Shown one piece after another: positions 26,297 through 35,787 of a stretch of DNA of 44,168 nt. The DNA comes from Xenococcaceae cyanobacterium MO_188.B32 (GTDB taxonomy: Bacteria; Cyanobacteriota; Cyanobacteriia; Cyanobacteriales; Xenococcaceae). Location: contig JASJDJ010000049.1 of assembly GCA_030065635.1 (NCBI GenBank), positions 1 to 44,168 of the forward strand, given 5' to 3'. The position numbers were made by a program, and so were the translations under genes. Every line of letters begins with the position of its first letter. Position 1 is the first letter of the stretch. The notes beneath the pieces are model-generated. The model saw only the letters and a list, made by a program, of their open reading frames with translations, was not told the origin of the DNA and did no database searches.

Positions 26297-26845
26297 ATGA
26301 ATCTGAGAGCATCAGTATTTATTGCAACTAGTCTAGACGGCTTTATTGCTAGAACAGGGGGAGAACTTGATTGGTTAGATGCTGCCAATAGGACTGTTCC
26401 AGAAGGTGAAGATTGTGGCTATCAAGCCTTTATGGAGTCTATTGATGTCTCGATCGTGGGGCGAAAAACTTACGAAAAAATATTGTCATTTGGTAAATGG
26501 TCATATGGAATTAAACCCGTAATCGTTTTAAGTAGTAACAAAATCGAAATTCCCGATCGATTGGCTCAAACTGTTTCCCATTCATCAGAATCTCCCAAAG
26601 AGTTATGCGATCGCTTGTCAAACGAAGGAGCTAAACGGCTATATATTGATGGTGGTATCACTATACAAAGATTCCTCTCATCAGGACTTATCGACGATAT
26701 CACTATTACAGTCATTCCTGTAATTTTAGGTCGAGGAATTCCTTTATTTGGCGAGGTAAAAAAAGATATTTCACTAAAACATATCGCGACCAAAAGCTAT
26801 GATTTTGGTTTTGTTCAGTTAACCTATGAAGTTCAAAAAAACTAG
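26297..26845 (+). CDS. Dihydrofolate-reductase-like (RibD C-terminal domain) protein
   Basis: A 182-residue protein of the DHFR/RibD-C fold. The start ASVFIATSLDGFIARTGGEL is the family signature. It continues with VSIVGRKTYEKIL and RLYIDGGITIQRFL, the glycine-rich NADPH-binding segment, and VIPVILGRGIPLF. These YwjB/YyaP-type proteins are NADPH-dependent reductases of unknown substrate and are not true folate enzymes. Its pairing with a GST around a shared operator suggests a stress or xenobiotic response. Confidence 0.85.
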   Translation: MNLRASVFIATSLDGFIARTGGELDWLDAANRTVPEGEDCGYQAFMESIDVSIVGRKTYEKILSFGKWSYGIKPVIVLSSNKIEIPDRLAQTVSHSSESPKELCDRLSNEGAKRLYIDGGITIQRFLSSGLIDDITITVIPVILGRGIPLFGEVKKDISLKHIATKSYDFGFVQLTYEVQKN

Positions 26846-26932
26846 CTAGTTGTTAATACATAATCGGGGAGGCAATTTTCTTCCAGATAAGTTCGATACT
26901 CTCTACCAGCGCGATCGATCGCCTCGACCAAA
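26842..26932 (-). pseudogene. glpD: C-terminal remnant of a second glpD
   Basis: The minus strand reads LVEAIDRAGREYRTYLEENC then LPDYVLTTS and a stop at 26842-26844. This matches the end of the intact GlpD downstream (YRIYMEENCLPDYQLT), and the DNA is alignable over roughly 60 bases. Nothing else of glpD precedes it. It is a leftover of a duplication or rearrangement, and its stop overlaps the end of the convergent reductase-like gene. Confidence 0.75.
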
Positions 26933-26971
26933 ATCCTTAACTTCCCACACCTATAATTAAGTAAGAAATTT

Positions 26972-27457
26972 ATGAATTTATTAAACGTAATTTCTCAACA
27001 ATACAAACTTAATCTTGAGAGTTGGGAACTTCTGCAAGAAACAGACGATTTAGTGTACAAAATTATCGACAATTGCCAACAGCATTACACCGTTAAAATA
27101 CACCGTAAAAAGTTAAGCAGGACAAATGATAAACTCTCAGACCTATGTAATTGGCTTGATTTCTTGTCTGGAACTGTTACCTTTAATTTGCCTCTTCCTC
27201 TGCGTAATGTCAATGACAGTTTCCAGTCCCAGATACAGGATGAAAGTGGAATTATCTACGATTTTGTGGTTTATCGATGGGTGAATGGAGAACCTATTAG
27301 CAAACACATGAACCAACAAAATAACCAGAAAATCGGCGCATTGATGGCTCAATTACATAATGTGGATGTGTGTAATAAAATCATTAGCCAAGAAATACCT
27401 CGATTAACAGAAAAAGAAGTTGAGTCATTGGTACGATCGAACAAATTAAGTAACTAA
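26972..27457 (+). pseudogene. N-terminal fragment of an APH/homoserine-kinase-type kinase
   Basis: 161 residues resembling the N-lobe of aminoglycoside/choline/homoserine kinases of the APH fold: YTVKIHRKK strand with the ATP-binding Lys, hinge FVVYRWVNGEP and helix IGALMAQLHNVD. The family is about 320 residues long. The catalytic loop (HGDxxxxN) and the DxD metal site are missing. The frame ends by running 12 bp into the convergent thioesterase gene. It is most likely a truncated gene created by the rearrangement that also left the glpD relic. Confidence 0.7.
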
Positions 27458-28192
27458 AATTTGACCAATCTTTTTTAACAATGACTGCTGTTCTGTATTA
27501 ATAAAAAAATGATTGCCAGAAAACATCTGTAGAGAAAATGACTTATTAGTATGTTTTTCCCACGCTTCTAAATCTTCCTTCGTTGTTTCTGGGTCTTGTA
27601 AGCCACCAAAGACAGTTATGGGACAATCTAAAGGTTCTAAAGCCTGGTAATGATAAGTTTCATTCATTGTTAAATCTGCCCTGATTATCGGTAGTAGCAG
27701 TTCTAACATTTCCGCATTTTCTAATATATCTTTTGGCGTACCTCCCAAACATTTTAATTCAGAGATTAAATCTGCTTCTGCTAAAGCGTGTTTAGGTGAG
27801 GGATGGGGGATAGGAGGAGCTTGACGACCAGATACAATTAAATGGACGGGTAATTTGCCATATTCTCGGCGCAGGAAACAAGCTAATTCAAAGCTGACTA
27901 TAGCACCTAAACTGTGACCAAAAAAAGCAAAGGGCAAGTCTAACCAAGATTGGATTGCTGGTGCGATCGCTCTAACTAGAGAAGTAATATCTTCAAAAGG
28001 AGTCTCTCTTAATCGGGAACCGCGTCCGGGAAGTTCGAGCGGACAAACTTGAATATTTTCGGGCAAATAGTCTTGCCAAGTCCGAAAAATCAAAGCACTA
28101 CCACCTGCATAGGGAAAACAGAAAAGACGAAGTTTAGCTTTTGGATTTGGTCTAAAGTGAGCAATCCAAGAATTTTTCTTGAGAGAATTCAT
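27446..28192 (-). CDS. Type II thioesterase (alpha/beta hydrolase)
   Basis: A 248-residue GrsT/TEII-type hydrolase. It has the N-terminal LRLFCFPYAGGSALIFRTW and LELPGRGSR signatures. The nucleophile is S94 in FFGHSLGA, the acid is D200 in VFGGLQDPET, and the base is H228 in FSGNHFF. Such enzymes clear misprimed carrier proteins in NRPS/PKS pathways, yet no NRPS or PKS gene is in the window. It starts 24 bp after glpD on the same strand and may be co-transcribed with glpD and ggpS. Confidence 0.92.
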   Translation of the reverse strand: MNSLKKNSWIAHFRPNPKAKLRLFCFPYAGGSALIFRTWQDYLPENIQVCPLELPGRGSRLRETPFEDITSLVRAIAPAIQSWLDLPFAFFGHSLGAIVSFELACFLRREYGKLPVHLIVSGRQAPPIPHPSPKHALAEADLISELKCLGGTPKDILENAEMLELLLPIIRADLTMNETYHYQALEPLDCPITVFGGLQDPETTKEDLEAWEKHTNKSFSLQMFSGNHFFINTEQQSLLKKIGQILVT

Positions 28193-28216
28193 AGGATCGT
28201 TTTAGTTTACCTATAA

Positions 28217-29881
28217 CTAAGTTAATTGATAATCGGGAAGGCAATTTTCTTCCATATAAATCCGATATTCTTGGCAAGCGCGAGCGCACTTTTCCTGACT
28301 CCAACCACAGTATTTATTTAGTGTTTCTGTCATGACTGGTAATAAATCTAAACCATAGTTGCCAGCGTGCATAGCTATAGTAGTACGGCGACGGGCAATA
28401 TCGACTAGAGTATGTGCCATTTCGGAACGAACAGCATAAACAATCTGGGCTTTAATATCTGGTAAGCTAGGACTAATCTTTTCGGCTAATTCTGGCTCAT
28501 TATTTACTAAAGTCAATACTTCTGTTGCCCTCGAACCATACATCGAAAAGAGATGATTGATGCTCTTTAAACAAACGCGATCGCTATATTTATCTATCGC
28601 TTCTTGAATACGTCGATCGCTTGGTAAAATGCCACCTGGCAAAGGCTGAGAGTCTGTCGTACAAGGGGGTGCAGTTTTTTTCATTTTGCGATAGACAGCA
28701 TCTACCATTTCTTCTCCGACATGACGATAGGTAGTCAATTTACCACCAATTAAGGAAATAAGATTAGTTACTCCTTCTTTCCTGTGGTCATAAAGAATAT
28801 GTTTACGGGTTACGCTTCCTGGTTTTTTCCCTTCTTCGTTAGGTAAAGGACGAACACCAGAGTAAGTAAATTTAATATCTTGTCTGGATAAATTAGCTGT
28901 AGGAATAATATTATTAGTTTCTTTAAGAAGATAATCTATTTCTTCGTTATCTGCTTTAATGCGATCGAGGTCGCCTTGATATCTTATATCCGTTGTACCA
29001 ATCAAATACATATCCAACCAGGGAATTATAAAGAAAGGACGACCATCAGATTTAGCTTCTACATAAAAAGTAGTCTCTGGTGCGCCAGGAAAAGGAGCAA
29101 CGATAATATGACTTCCTTTAGTCCCGCCAATTTTCCTAGTCTTACCAATAGGTGCATCGTGGTTATTGGCTACACCCAACTTACACACTCGATCGACCCA
29201 AGGGCCAGAAGTATTAATAACTACTGTCTTATTATGCCCTCTAATTGTAAATTCCTTTTCTGTCAAAACATCTCGACAAACAACAGAACTCAGACGATCG
29301 CCTTGGCGTTGTAGTCGAGTAACTTCTGTATAATTAAGAACTACTGCCCCTGCCTCTTTAGCTGAGATAATATTCTCTAAACAGAGACGTTCGGCATAGG
29401 TAGCTTGTCCATCATAGTATTGCGCTCCTCCCGATAACCCTTCAGGGTCGATCGAGCGAAATAACTGCTTGAATTTAGCTTTAGGCAGCATCCGATGGAG
29501 AGGCAGCGTTTTATCAAAACTAAAAATGTCATAGAGAATCATTCCCGCCCAAATTTTCCAATAGGGACGAGAGCGATCGCCGTAAATAGGAATAGTTAAT
29601 AATAAAGGACTCACTAAATGGGGGGCGGTGCGTAATAAAACCTCTCTTTCTTTTAAAGCCTCCCTCACCAAAGGAAACTCAAAATACTCTAAATAGCGCA
29701 ATCCACCGTGAATCAAACGACTAGACCAACTAGAAGTCCCGCTAGCAAAATCACCCTTTTCTAGTAAGATTGTTTTCAATCCTCTTAAGGCTGCATCTCT
29801 AGCTACTCCAGCCCCATTAATGCCTCCACCAATAATTATTAAGTCGTAGTCTTGATTTTCGATTGTTGTTAGATCCCGCAT
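28217..29881 (-). CDS. glpD: Glycerol-3-phosphate dehydrogenase (FAD)
   Basis: A 554-residue flavoprotein that oxidises sn-glycerol-3-phosphate to dihydroxyacetone phosphate, passing electrons to quinone at the membrane. The FAD-binding motif DLIIIGGGINGAGVARDAAL is at 13-32. The GlpD signature SSWSSRLIHGGLRYLEYFEF follows, then ADDING-free substrate-site blocks including GTTDIRYQGD and the C-terminal DAO_C domain. It lies between ggpS (upstream, same strand) and the thioesterase gene. Glycerol-3-phosphate is the acceptor used by GgpS, so GlpD competes for or balances that pool. Confidence 0.96.
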   Translation of the reverse strand: MRDLTTIENQDYDLIIIGGGINGAGVARDAALRGLKTILLEKGDFASGTSSWSSRLIHGGLRYLEYFEFPLVREALKEREVLLRTAPHLVSPLLLTIPIYGDRSRPYWKIWAGMILYDIFSFDKTLPLHRMLPKAKFKQLFRSIDPEGLSGGAQYYDGQATYAERLCLENIISAKEAGAVVLNYTEVTRLQRQGDRLSSVVCRDVLTEKEFTIRGHNKTVVINTSGPWVDRVCKLGVANNHDAPIGKTRKIGGTKGSHIIVAPFPGAPETTFYVEAKSDGRPFFIIPWLDMYLIGTTDIRYQGDLDRIKADNEEIDYLLKETNNIIPTANLSRQDIKFTYSGVRPLPNEEGKKPGSVTRKHILYDHRKEGVTNLISLIGGKLTTYRHVGEEMVDAVYRKMKKTAPPCTTDSQPLPGGILPSDRRIQEAIDKYSDRVCLKSINHLFSMYGSRATEVLTLVNNEPELAEKISPSLPDIKAQIVYAVRSEMAHTLVDIARRRTTIAMHAGNYGLDLLPVMTETLNKYCGWSQEKCARACQEYRIYMEENCLPDYQLT

Positions 29882-29907
29882 CTTTAAAATCAGTTATCAC
29901 TCATCAG

Positions 29908-29933
29908 TAGGGGCGAATGGCCATTCGCCCCTA
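29908..29933. repeat. Perfect 26-bp palindrome between ggpS and glpD
   Basis: TAGGGGCGAATGG is followed at once by its exact reverse complement, giving a 26-bp perfect palindrome. The GC content is far above that of the flanks. This is a common style of dispersed cyanobacterial intergenic palindrome. In RNA it would form a strong cruciform-like hairpin between the two cistrons and could attenuate glpD expression. Confidence 0.85.
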
Positions 29934-29969
29934 CATTAATCTTTCACAGCTTAACAACAAACAGAGAAT

Positions 29970-31478
29970 CTAGCTGCTGACAAGTTCCTTTTCTGCTACT
30001 GTTTCGTGTTTCAAATCTTTGAATAAACCAAGTAGACGGTCTGCCCAATACTTAACATCGTAAGTAGTTACAGTTTCGTACATTTTACTCATTCTCTCTG
30101 CTTGTTCCTCTGGCGACATAGCTAAAGCGCGATCGATGGCTTCATCCATACGATCGATCGAATAAGGATTAGTTAAAATTGCCTGGGGTAATTCTACTGC
30201 TGCCCCTACAAACTCAGATAAAATTAAAGCCCCATTTTTACCTTCATGGGAGACTACATATTCTTTTGCTACTAGGTTTAAACCATCTCTTAAGGGGGTA
30301 GTCCAACAAACATCGGCTGCTTTATAGTAGCAAAGGAGATCGGCAAAAGGAATTGGTTGAGTAAAAAGTCTAATTGGTGTCCAGTCGAGACGGGCAAAGC
30401 GTCCGTTAATTTTTCCAACTAATTGTTCGATTTGACTTTGAGCAGTCTTATAAACTCGCATACCTGCTGCTGCTTGCACACAAGTCATCACCAAATTAAT
30501 TTTACCCAATAATTCGGGACGACGTTCCAGCAAACGACCAAAAGCCTCTAAAACTTCCCGATTTCCTTTTACATAATCAACTCGTCCCGCAGCAATAACC
30601 AATTTACGTCCGCTTAATTCTTGCTTAATTTGTTCTAATCTAGCTTCAGTGTCTGATTTGTGTAAAATCGACAGGATATATTGAGGGTTTGTACCTACAG
30701 GAAAAGCATCGATATTAACTAATTGTCCCTTATATCTTAGCTTTGTTACCATTTCTGGCTCTGCCAAAGCTATACCGACAGGAGTAATATGTCCAGAAAC
30801 TTTCTCTTGTTTGACTACTTCTACTTCTTTTAAACTACGAGCAACATTGACAAAATTTTCTGAATAGCGAGGAATATGGAAACCAACCACATCGCAACAA
30901 AGTAAACTTTCGACAATTTCTTCTCGCCAAGGCAAGATGTTGAAGACATCTACCGAAGGAAAAGGAGTGTGATGGAAAAAAGCAATGCGGGCATTAGGTT
31001 TATGTTCCCGAATATACTTGGCTGCTAGCCAGAGATTATAATCATGAATCCAAATTAAGGCATCATCTGCTGCTTCATCGCAAGCTGCTTCCGCAAATAA
31101 ACGATTAATATTTTGGAAATTTTCCCAGTCAGAAGTTTCGGAAGTGAAATGCCAAGGAAAGGAGTGGAGAATCGGCCAAAAAGCTTCTTTGGAAGTGATG
31201 TGATAAAAATGCTTAACCTGTTCTGCTGTAAGAGGAATGCGTCGAACATTATAGTTACCTTCATCTTCAACAACTACTCGCTTCTCAAACTTGGCTTGTT
31301 GTTTGCTGTTGACTTGTTTCCAAGCAATCCAAGTACCTTGATTAACATCGGCAAAAAAGCTTTTCAGGGTAGGAACAATCCCATTAGGACTTTTTTTTGG
31401 TAAATAAAGAGTCTTGCCGTCCTTGACGACCTCATCATAGGGTTCGCGATGATAGAGAATAACTAAAGAAGATTTCAT
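29970..31478 (-). CDS. ggpS: Glucosylglycerol-phosphate synthase
   Basis: A 502-residue GT20-family (OtsA-like) glycosyltransferase. It makes glucosylglycerol-phosphate from ADP-glucose and glycerol-3-phosphate, the key step in synthesis of the compatible solute glucosylglycerol. The start SSLVILYHREPYDEV, SKEAFWPILHSFPW, WIHDYNLWLA, AFFHHTPFPSVD, AGRVDYVKG and TPLRDGLNLVAKEYVV all agree closely with cyanobacterial GgpS as I recall it, which separates it from trehalose-phosphate synthase. It is divergent from the gghA-like gene across a 491-bp regulatory spacer and is followed by glpD. Confidence 0.95.
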   Translation of the reverse strand: MKSSLVILYHREPYDEVVKDGKTLYLPKKSPNGIVPTLKSFFADVNQGTWIAWKQVNSKQQAKFEKRVVVEDEGNYNVRRIPLTAEQVKHFYHITSKEAFWPILHSFPWHFTSETSDWENFQNINRLFAEAACDEAADDALIWIHDYNLWLAAKYIREHKPNARIAFFHHTPFPSVDVFNILPWREEIVESLLCCDVVGFHIPRYSENFVNVARSLKEVEVVKQEKVSGHITPVGIALAEPEMVTKLRYKGQLVNIDAFPVGTNPQYILSILHKSDTEARLEQIKQELSGRKLVIAAGRVDYVKGNREVLEAFGRLLERRPELLGKINLVMTCVQAAAGMRVYKTAQSQIEQLVGKINGRFARLDWTPIRLFTQPIPFADLLCYYKAADVCWTTPLRDGLNLVAKEYVVSHEGKNGALILSEFVGAAVELPQAILTNPYSIDRMDEAIDRALAMSPEEQAERMSKMYETVTTYDVKYWADRLLGLFKDLKHETVAEKELVSS

Positions 31479-31969
31479 GGTTATGTTAAGTTTAAAAATC
31501 AGTAATGTTTAGCAACAGAAATAGCCCCGCAACTACGGAGCAATAAGATATTCAGGACAGAAAAATAGATTAACCCCTGGTTGTTTGAGGAAATTTAGGT
31601 TGTAATGAAATCGGGTGGAATAAATATTCCTTAAATTTAAAAACAAAGTTGCTTTGCCTGAATTCAACAATAGCCAATACATGCAACTTAACCAATTATA
31701 CATAGGTAGATAAACATATCCATAAACTTAAATCTAACCAATAGAAGATTAAGCTATGTAGCCCTACCGTTTAAGTTCTACTTAGGGAGCGTTTTCGCCC
31801 CGATTGAACAACTTAACTGGACTATTTTTTTGTAAAACTTGTTTGCCGAAACTTTACATTTAGTAACATAACGATTACTCTAACTAACAAAATAAAAATT
31901 TTTGGTTGCCTAGAATACTTTAATTCAGGCAAAAATATTAAGTAACTCAATAGACCAATTGCAAAATAA
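31479..31969. promoter_or_regulatory. Shared divergent control region of ggpS and the GH13 gene
   Basis: A 491-bp AT-rich spacer between divergent genes for making and probably breaking glucosylglycerol. A short inverted repeat GGAATA-AA-TATTCC lies near 31618-31631. No gene of 60 or more codons is present, and a ggpR-like small gene was not identified. Salt-regulated promoters are expected here from the gene functions, but specific boxes are not certain. Confidence 0.5.
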
Positions 31970-34423
31970 ATGACTGTGGCAGTTAAAACCAACAATTCCT
32001 TAAGCTTAGTAGAAGCAGAAACCCAAAAATTACTAGATTGGGTAATGGCGATCGAAGAATCTAATGATACCTATCTAGAAAAAGCCCAAGCCATTGCTAG
32101 AAGATTGGGGGCTCATTATTGTGCTGATGGGTTAACGGAAATAGGCTTTTGGACACCAAGGTTAATTGCCGAGGTTATGCATGAGAGGGATATTTATTTG
32201 GAAGTTTTAACCCCTCTTGAGGAAATTGATTGGCAAGCCAAAGAGCAAATTATCAACTTTAAGCGCGATACCTTGCACCTCAAACAACAGGGAGAATATT
32301 TTTGGGGTGTAGTAGCAGGAATGCGGGCGGGCAATAAAGAACAGGCAGGGTCTTTCTATTGGTTGCGCTTCATAGACCTAACAGATAGGCTGAGAGCTAT
32401 CCGCGATCTTATGCCCTATTCTCTTCCTTATGGCGTGTTTGCTCCTGCCGAACTCTACGATATCGATAGTTTACAAGCCCAGAGAAAAGATTTGAATTAT
32501 TTCAAGCGCACAGGCACAAAAGGACAAAAAAATATTCCTCGTATGGGCGATCCGCAGAATATTTTACAACTTCATGTAGGAACCGCTACTAAAGAGGGAA
32601 CGTTGGCAGGGTTAACTCACTTGTACCAACAAATTGCCGAAAAAATAGTCATGAGTCAACCTTTGACTCCTGCCGAACAAAATTATGTTGGCTATGATGC
32701 TATTCAGTTATTACCGACTGAGCCTACTATTGAATTTAGAGACGAATATAGTCCTGAAAGCGAATTTTTCTGTTTTGTCAACGAAGAAGACGATATCGTC
32801 GAGATTGAATTAAATAAGCCTCATACTCAAGATTGGGGTTATGATGTACCCATTTTAGGCTCTAGTGCTACTAATCCTGCTTTACTCAGCAGTTTACGCC
32901 CTGATGAAGTAGTAGATTTTCTTGCCACTCTCCATAATTTTCCCACAGGACCAATACAGGTTATCTACGATCTAGTTTATGGTCATGCTGACAATCAAAG
33001 TGAGTTACTACTTTCTCGTCAGTTTCTTAAAGGGCCGAATATGTACGGTCAAGACCTCAATCACCAACTGCCAATTATCAGAGCCATTCTCTTAGAGATG
33101 CAGCGACGGAAAATTAATACTGGTGCTGATGGTATTCGGATTGATGGAGGACAAGATTTTCGTTTTTTCAATCCCCTTTCGGGTAGGGTAGAACAAGACG
33201 ATGCTTATCTATTAGCGATGAGCGATGTGGTTCAAGAAGTTGCTGGCTATAAGCGTCTTTTATTTACTATTTTTGAAGATGGTCGTCCTTGGCCCGAAGA
33301 AGGTTGGGAAGAAAAATCTCGGTATCGGGAATTAATCGAACTAATGCCCGAATCTTATCAGTGGGGACCCTTAATTTTTGCTCATAATACTCCCGCGCTC
33401 AAAGGTTTTTGGTCGCATAAATGGCAGAGAGTAAGCGAAGTAATGTATCAAGGCGACCATTGGATTACTGGTTGTGGCAATCATGATACAGTCCGTCGGG
33501 GTAATCAAATCGAGCGCGATCGACCAATTGACTGGAATTTAGGGAAAACTTTACCCGAAGTTTTACACAATGCCTATGATAATCCTGCGGTAACTCTTTG
33601 GGTTTATGGTTTTAGTCCTGGCTTACCGATGGATTTTATCAACGCACTGATGCACGCACCTTGGATGTTTTTCCGCAATACCGACGAACGTTATGGAGTT
33701 AAAGTAGTTTCCGAGGAAATTGGCTTTTTACATTGGAATGTTACCCCAGAAATTTACAAAAGACCTTATGCTTTTCAACGGTTAAAATCTCTGGGATTTA
33801 AACAATTAAAGCAATTACAAGAATTTGGTGTAGCGTTGCAAACAGCCATGATTCAACAAGACTATAATTTGTCTGAGGTAGTCGATATTCTCAAATCTTG
33901 TGCAGATACCCACTGTATTACCGACATTCCTCCTCTTAAAGAATTAATGCGCTCGGGTATGGTGAGATTTCTCAAAAAACTAGATGAGGAACGATTGAAA
34001 ACTTTTGCTTTGATGTTTATGGAAGATTGCTTTGATATTTGTAATGTTTCTCATTACGCAGAAAACCTTAATCCAATCCAGACTCAGTTCAATCTCTCCC
34101 TAAGACATTTCCGACGTACTCATTCTTGGCTACAACAAAACCTGACAGAAACCGATCGCTTTAATAAAATTAGCGATGAAAATCAAACTGTTTTTTACGG
34201 AGTCCGTACTAATCCTAATAATAGCCAAGAACAAATAGCCATGGTATCTCATCTGGAAGGCGATCCTCTCAAAGTTACTTTAGGGGATTGGCTACAACTA
34301 GACTTAGAGGAGTGGGAAATAGCGATCGCTTCTCCTGGATTGAATCAAGATAACAATTTAGCCGATTTGAGCCATTTTCAATTGGGTCATAGTCAGGGGT
34401 TACTGTTAAAACGTTTTGTATAA
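31970..34423 (+). CDS. gghA: GH13 enzyme, probable glucosylglycerol hydrolase
   Basis: An 817-residue glycoside hydrolase of the GH13 alpha-amylase clan. The nucleophile is D392 in GADGIRIDGGQDF, the acid/base is E436 in LFTIFEDGRPWPEEGW, and the third acid is D506 in GCGNHDTVRR. An unusually long N-terminal region of about 240 residues precedes the barrel. Length and context (directly divergent from ggpS) match the cyanobacterial glucosylglycerol hydrolase family (GghA, Slr1670-type), which splits glucosylglycerol into glucose and glycerol after salt downshift. Sucrose phosphorylase-like activity is the main alternative. Confidence 0.8.
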   Translation: MTVAVKTNNSLSLVEAETQKLLDWVMAIEESNDTYLEKAQAIARRLGAHYCADGLTEIGFWTPRLIAEVMHERDIYLEVLTPLEEIDWQAKEQIINFKRDTLHLKQQGEYFWGVVAGMRAGNKEQAGSFYWLRFIDLTDRLRAIRDLMPYSLPYGVFAPAELYDIDSLQAQRKDLNYFKRTGTKGQKNIPRMGDPQNILQLHVGTATKEGTLAGLTHLYQQIAEKIVMSQPLTPAEQNYVGYDAIQLLPTEPTIEFRDEYSPESEFFCFVNEEDDIVEIELNKPHTQDWGYDVPILGSSATNPALLSSLRPDEVVDFLATLHNFPTGPIQVIYDLVYGHADNQSELLLSRQFLKGPNMYGQDLNHQLPIIRAILLEMQRRKINTGADGIRIDGGQDFRFFNPLSGRVEQDDAYLLAMSDVVQEVAGYKRLLFTIFEDGRPWPEEGWEEKSRYRELIELMPESYQWGPLIFAHNTPALKGFWSHKWQRVSEVMYQGDHWITGCGNHDTVRRGNQIERDRPIDWNLGKTLPEVLHNAYDNPAVTLWVYGFSPGLPMDFINALMHAPWMFFRNTDERYGVKVVSEEIGFLHWNVTPEIYKRPYAFQRLKSLGFKQLKQLQEFGVALQTAMIQQDYNLSEVVDILKSCADTHCITDIPPLKELMRSGMVRFLKKLDEERLKTFALMFMEDCFDICNVSHYAENLNPIQTQFNLSLRHFRRTHSWLQQNLTETDRFNKISDENQTVFYGVRTNPNNSQEQIAMVSHLEGDPLKVTLGDWLQLDLEEWEIAIASPGLNQDNNLADLSHFQLGHSQGLLLKRFV

Positions 34424-34603
34424 GAAAGCGACCGCTAGAATTCAACAGTTAAACAAGCTAGATTTTCTTTGTGAATTCTTAATTTTTCACATCCCCCTCC
34501 CCCCTATATGGATGATACGCTAAATTCAGCTACATAATAAACTTGGGAAATATCCTCCCAGAATTGCAGCGAATAAAATTCAATCCATTTGACGGAGTTG
34601 AGT

Positions 34604-35746
34604 GTGGTTACTACCCCAGAAAAAACAACAACACAAGTACAACATTCCCATTCAGAAAAAAGCGATCGCGTCGCTGTCTTGCTTATGGGATATGGCGAAG
34701 TAGAAAGCTACGAAGACTTTGCTAATTACAACGAACAAGCTTTAAATTTGCTGACAGCCAAATTTGCTCCCGTTCCTACCTGGGTTTATCCTCCTCTTGC
34801 TAAGTTACTGGCAATATTCGATCTACACGAATGGAGTCATCAACACGGTAATTTTATTTCTCCCCATAACAAAATTTTTGAGCAACAAAGGGCAGGAATA
34901 GAACACGAGTTACAGCATACTTGGGGAGATAAGGTAAAAGTCTTTAAAGCTTTCAACTTTTGCGCTCCTTTTCTTCCCGAACAAGTATTAACCCAAATTA
35001 AAGAGGAAGGATTTGACAAACTATTGATTTATCCCCTGTTAGTAGTAGATTCTATCTTTACTAGTGGTATTGCCGTAGAACAAGTTAATAATGCTTTAGC
35101 TAAATTAGCAGAAGGAGAGGAACATTGGCTGAAAGGTACTCGTTATATTCCTTCTTTCTATAACCAACCAGCTTATGTTAAGCTGCTGGCGCGGATGGTA
35201 GAAGAGAAAATAGAGGCTGAGTTAGCTCAAGCTCATTTACCTTCTCAAACTGGCATTGTGTTAATGAATCATGGTTGTCCTCATAAAGCCAAAGGATTCA
35301 CTTCTGGTATTGATGAAAGTCAGGCTTTATATGAGTTAGTGAGAGAAGAGTTAATTTATAAGTATCCTCTGATTTCGATCGGTTGGCTAAATCATGACAC
35401 ACCCTTAATTGAGTGGACACAACCCAATGTAGAATTAGCTGCCAAAAATTTAATTGAATTAGGGGCAACTTCGATTATTATGATGCCGATCGGTTTTGCC
35501 ACCGAAAACCACGAAACTTTACTCGATGTAGATCATATTATCCATCATCTACAGCATAAACATTCTCGGGTAACTTTTCTGCGTATGCCTTGTGTTAACG
35601 ATAATGCCGAATTTCTCAAAATGGTAGCAGACTGGGCAAACCCCCAAATTGAAGCTTTGTTCTCTGCTGAGGGAGTAAGCGTTAATCCCAGTTTGGCAGC
35701 AGTGCAAGCAGCCCACGCACACGAACATCATCACCATCATCATTAA
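34604..35746 (+). CDS. Ferrochelatase-superfamily protein with polyhistidine tail
   Basis: The product has 380 residues from the GTG at 34604, which has GGAG six bases upstream; a TTG at 34589 is the longer alternative. The fold signals are a first half beginning VAVLLMGYGEVESYEDFANY and a second half with the metal-site His in IVLMNHGCPHKAKGF. The Glu is in MMPIGFATENHETLLDVD, equivalent to the EHxET motif of HemH. It is clearly different from standard HemH and lacks the C-terminal CAB helix, so true protoporphyrin ferrochelation is unproven. The C-terminus ends HAHEHHHHHH, a natural metal-binding tail. It follows the gghA-like gene after 180 bp and ends at a strong terminator. Confidence 0.75.
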   Translation: MVTTPEKTTTQVQHSHSEKSDRVAVLLMGYGEVESYEDFANYNEQALNLLTAKFAPVPTWVYPPLAKLLAIFDLHEWSHQHGNFISPHNKIFEQQRAGIEHELQHTWGDKVKVFKAFNFCAPFLPEQVLTQIKEEGFDKLLIYPLLVVDSIFTSGIAVEQVNNALAKLAEGEEHWLKGTRYIPSFYNQPAYVKLLARMVEEKIEAELAQAHLPSQTGIVLMNHGCPHKAKGFTSGIDESQALYELVREELIYKYPLISIGWLNHDTPLIEWTQPNVELAAKNLIELGATSIIMMPIGFATENHETLLDVDHIIHHLQHKHSRVTFLRMPCVNDNAEFLKMVADWANPQIEALFSAEGVSVNPSLAAVQAAHAHEHHHHHH

Positions 35747-35787
35747 AAAGCTATTAGTTTTTAGCTTTTAGCTATTAGTTTTGTGTG

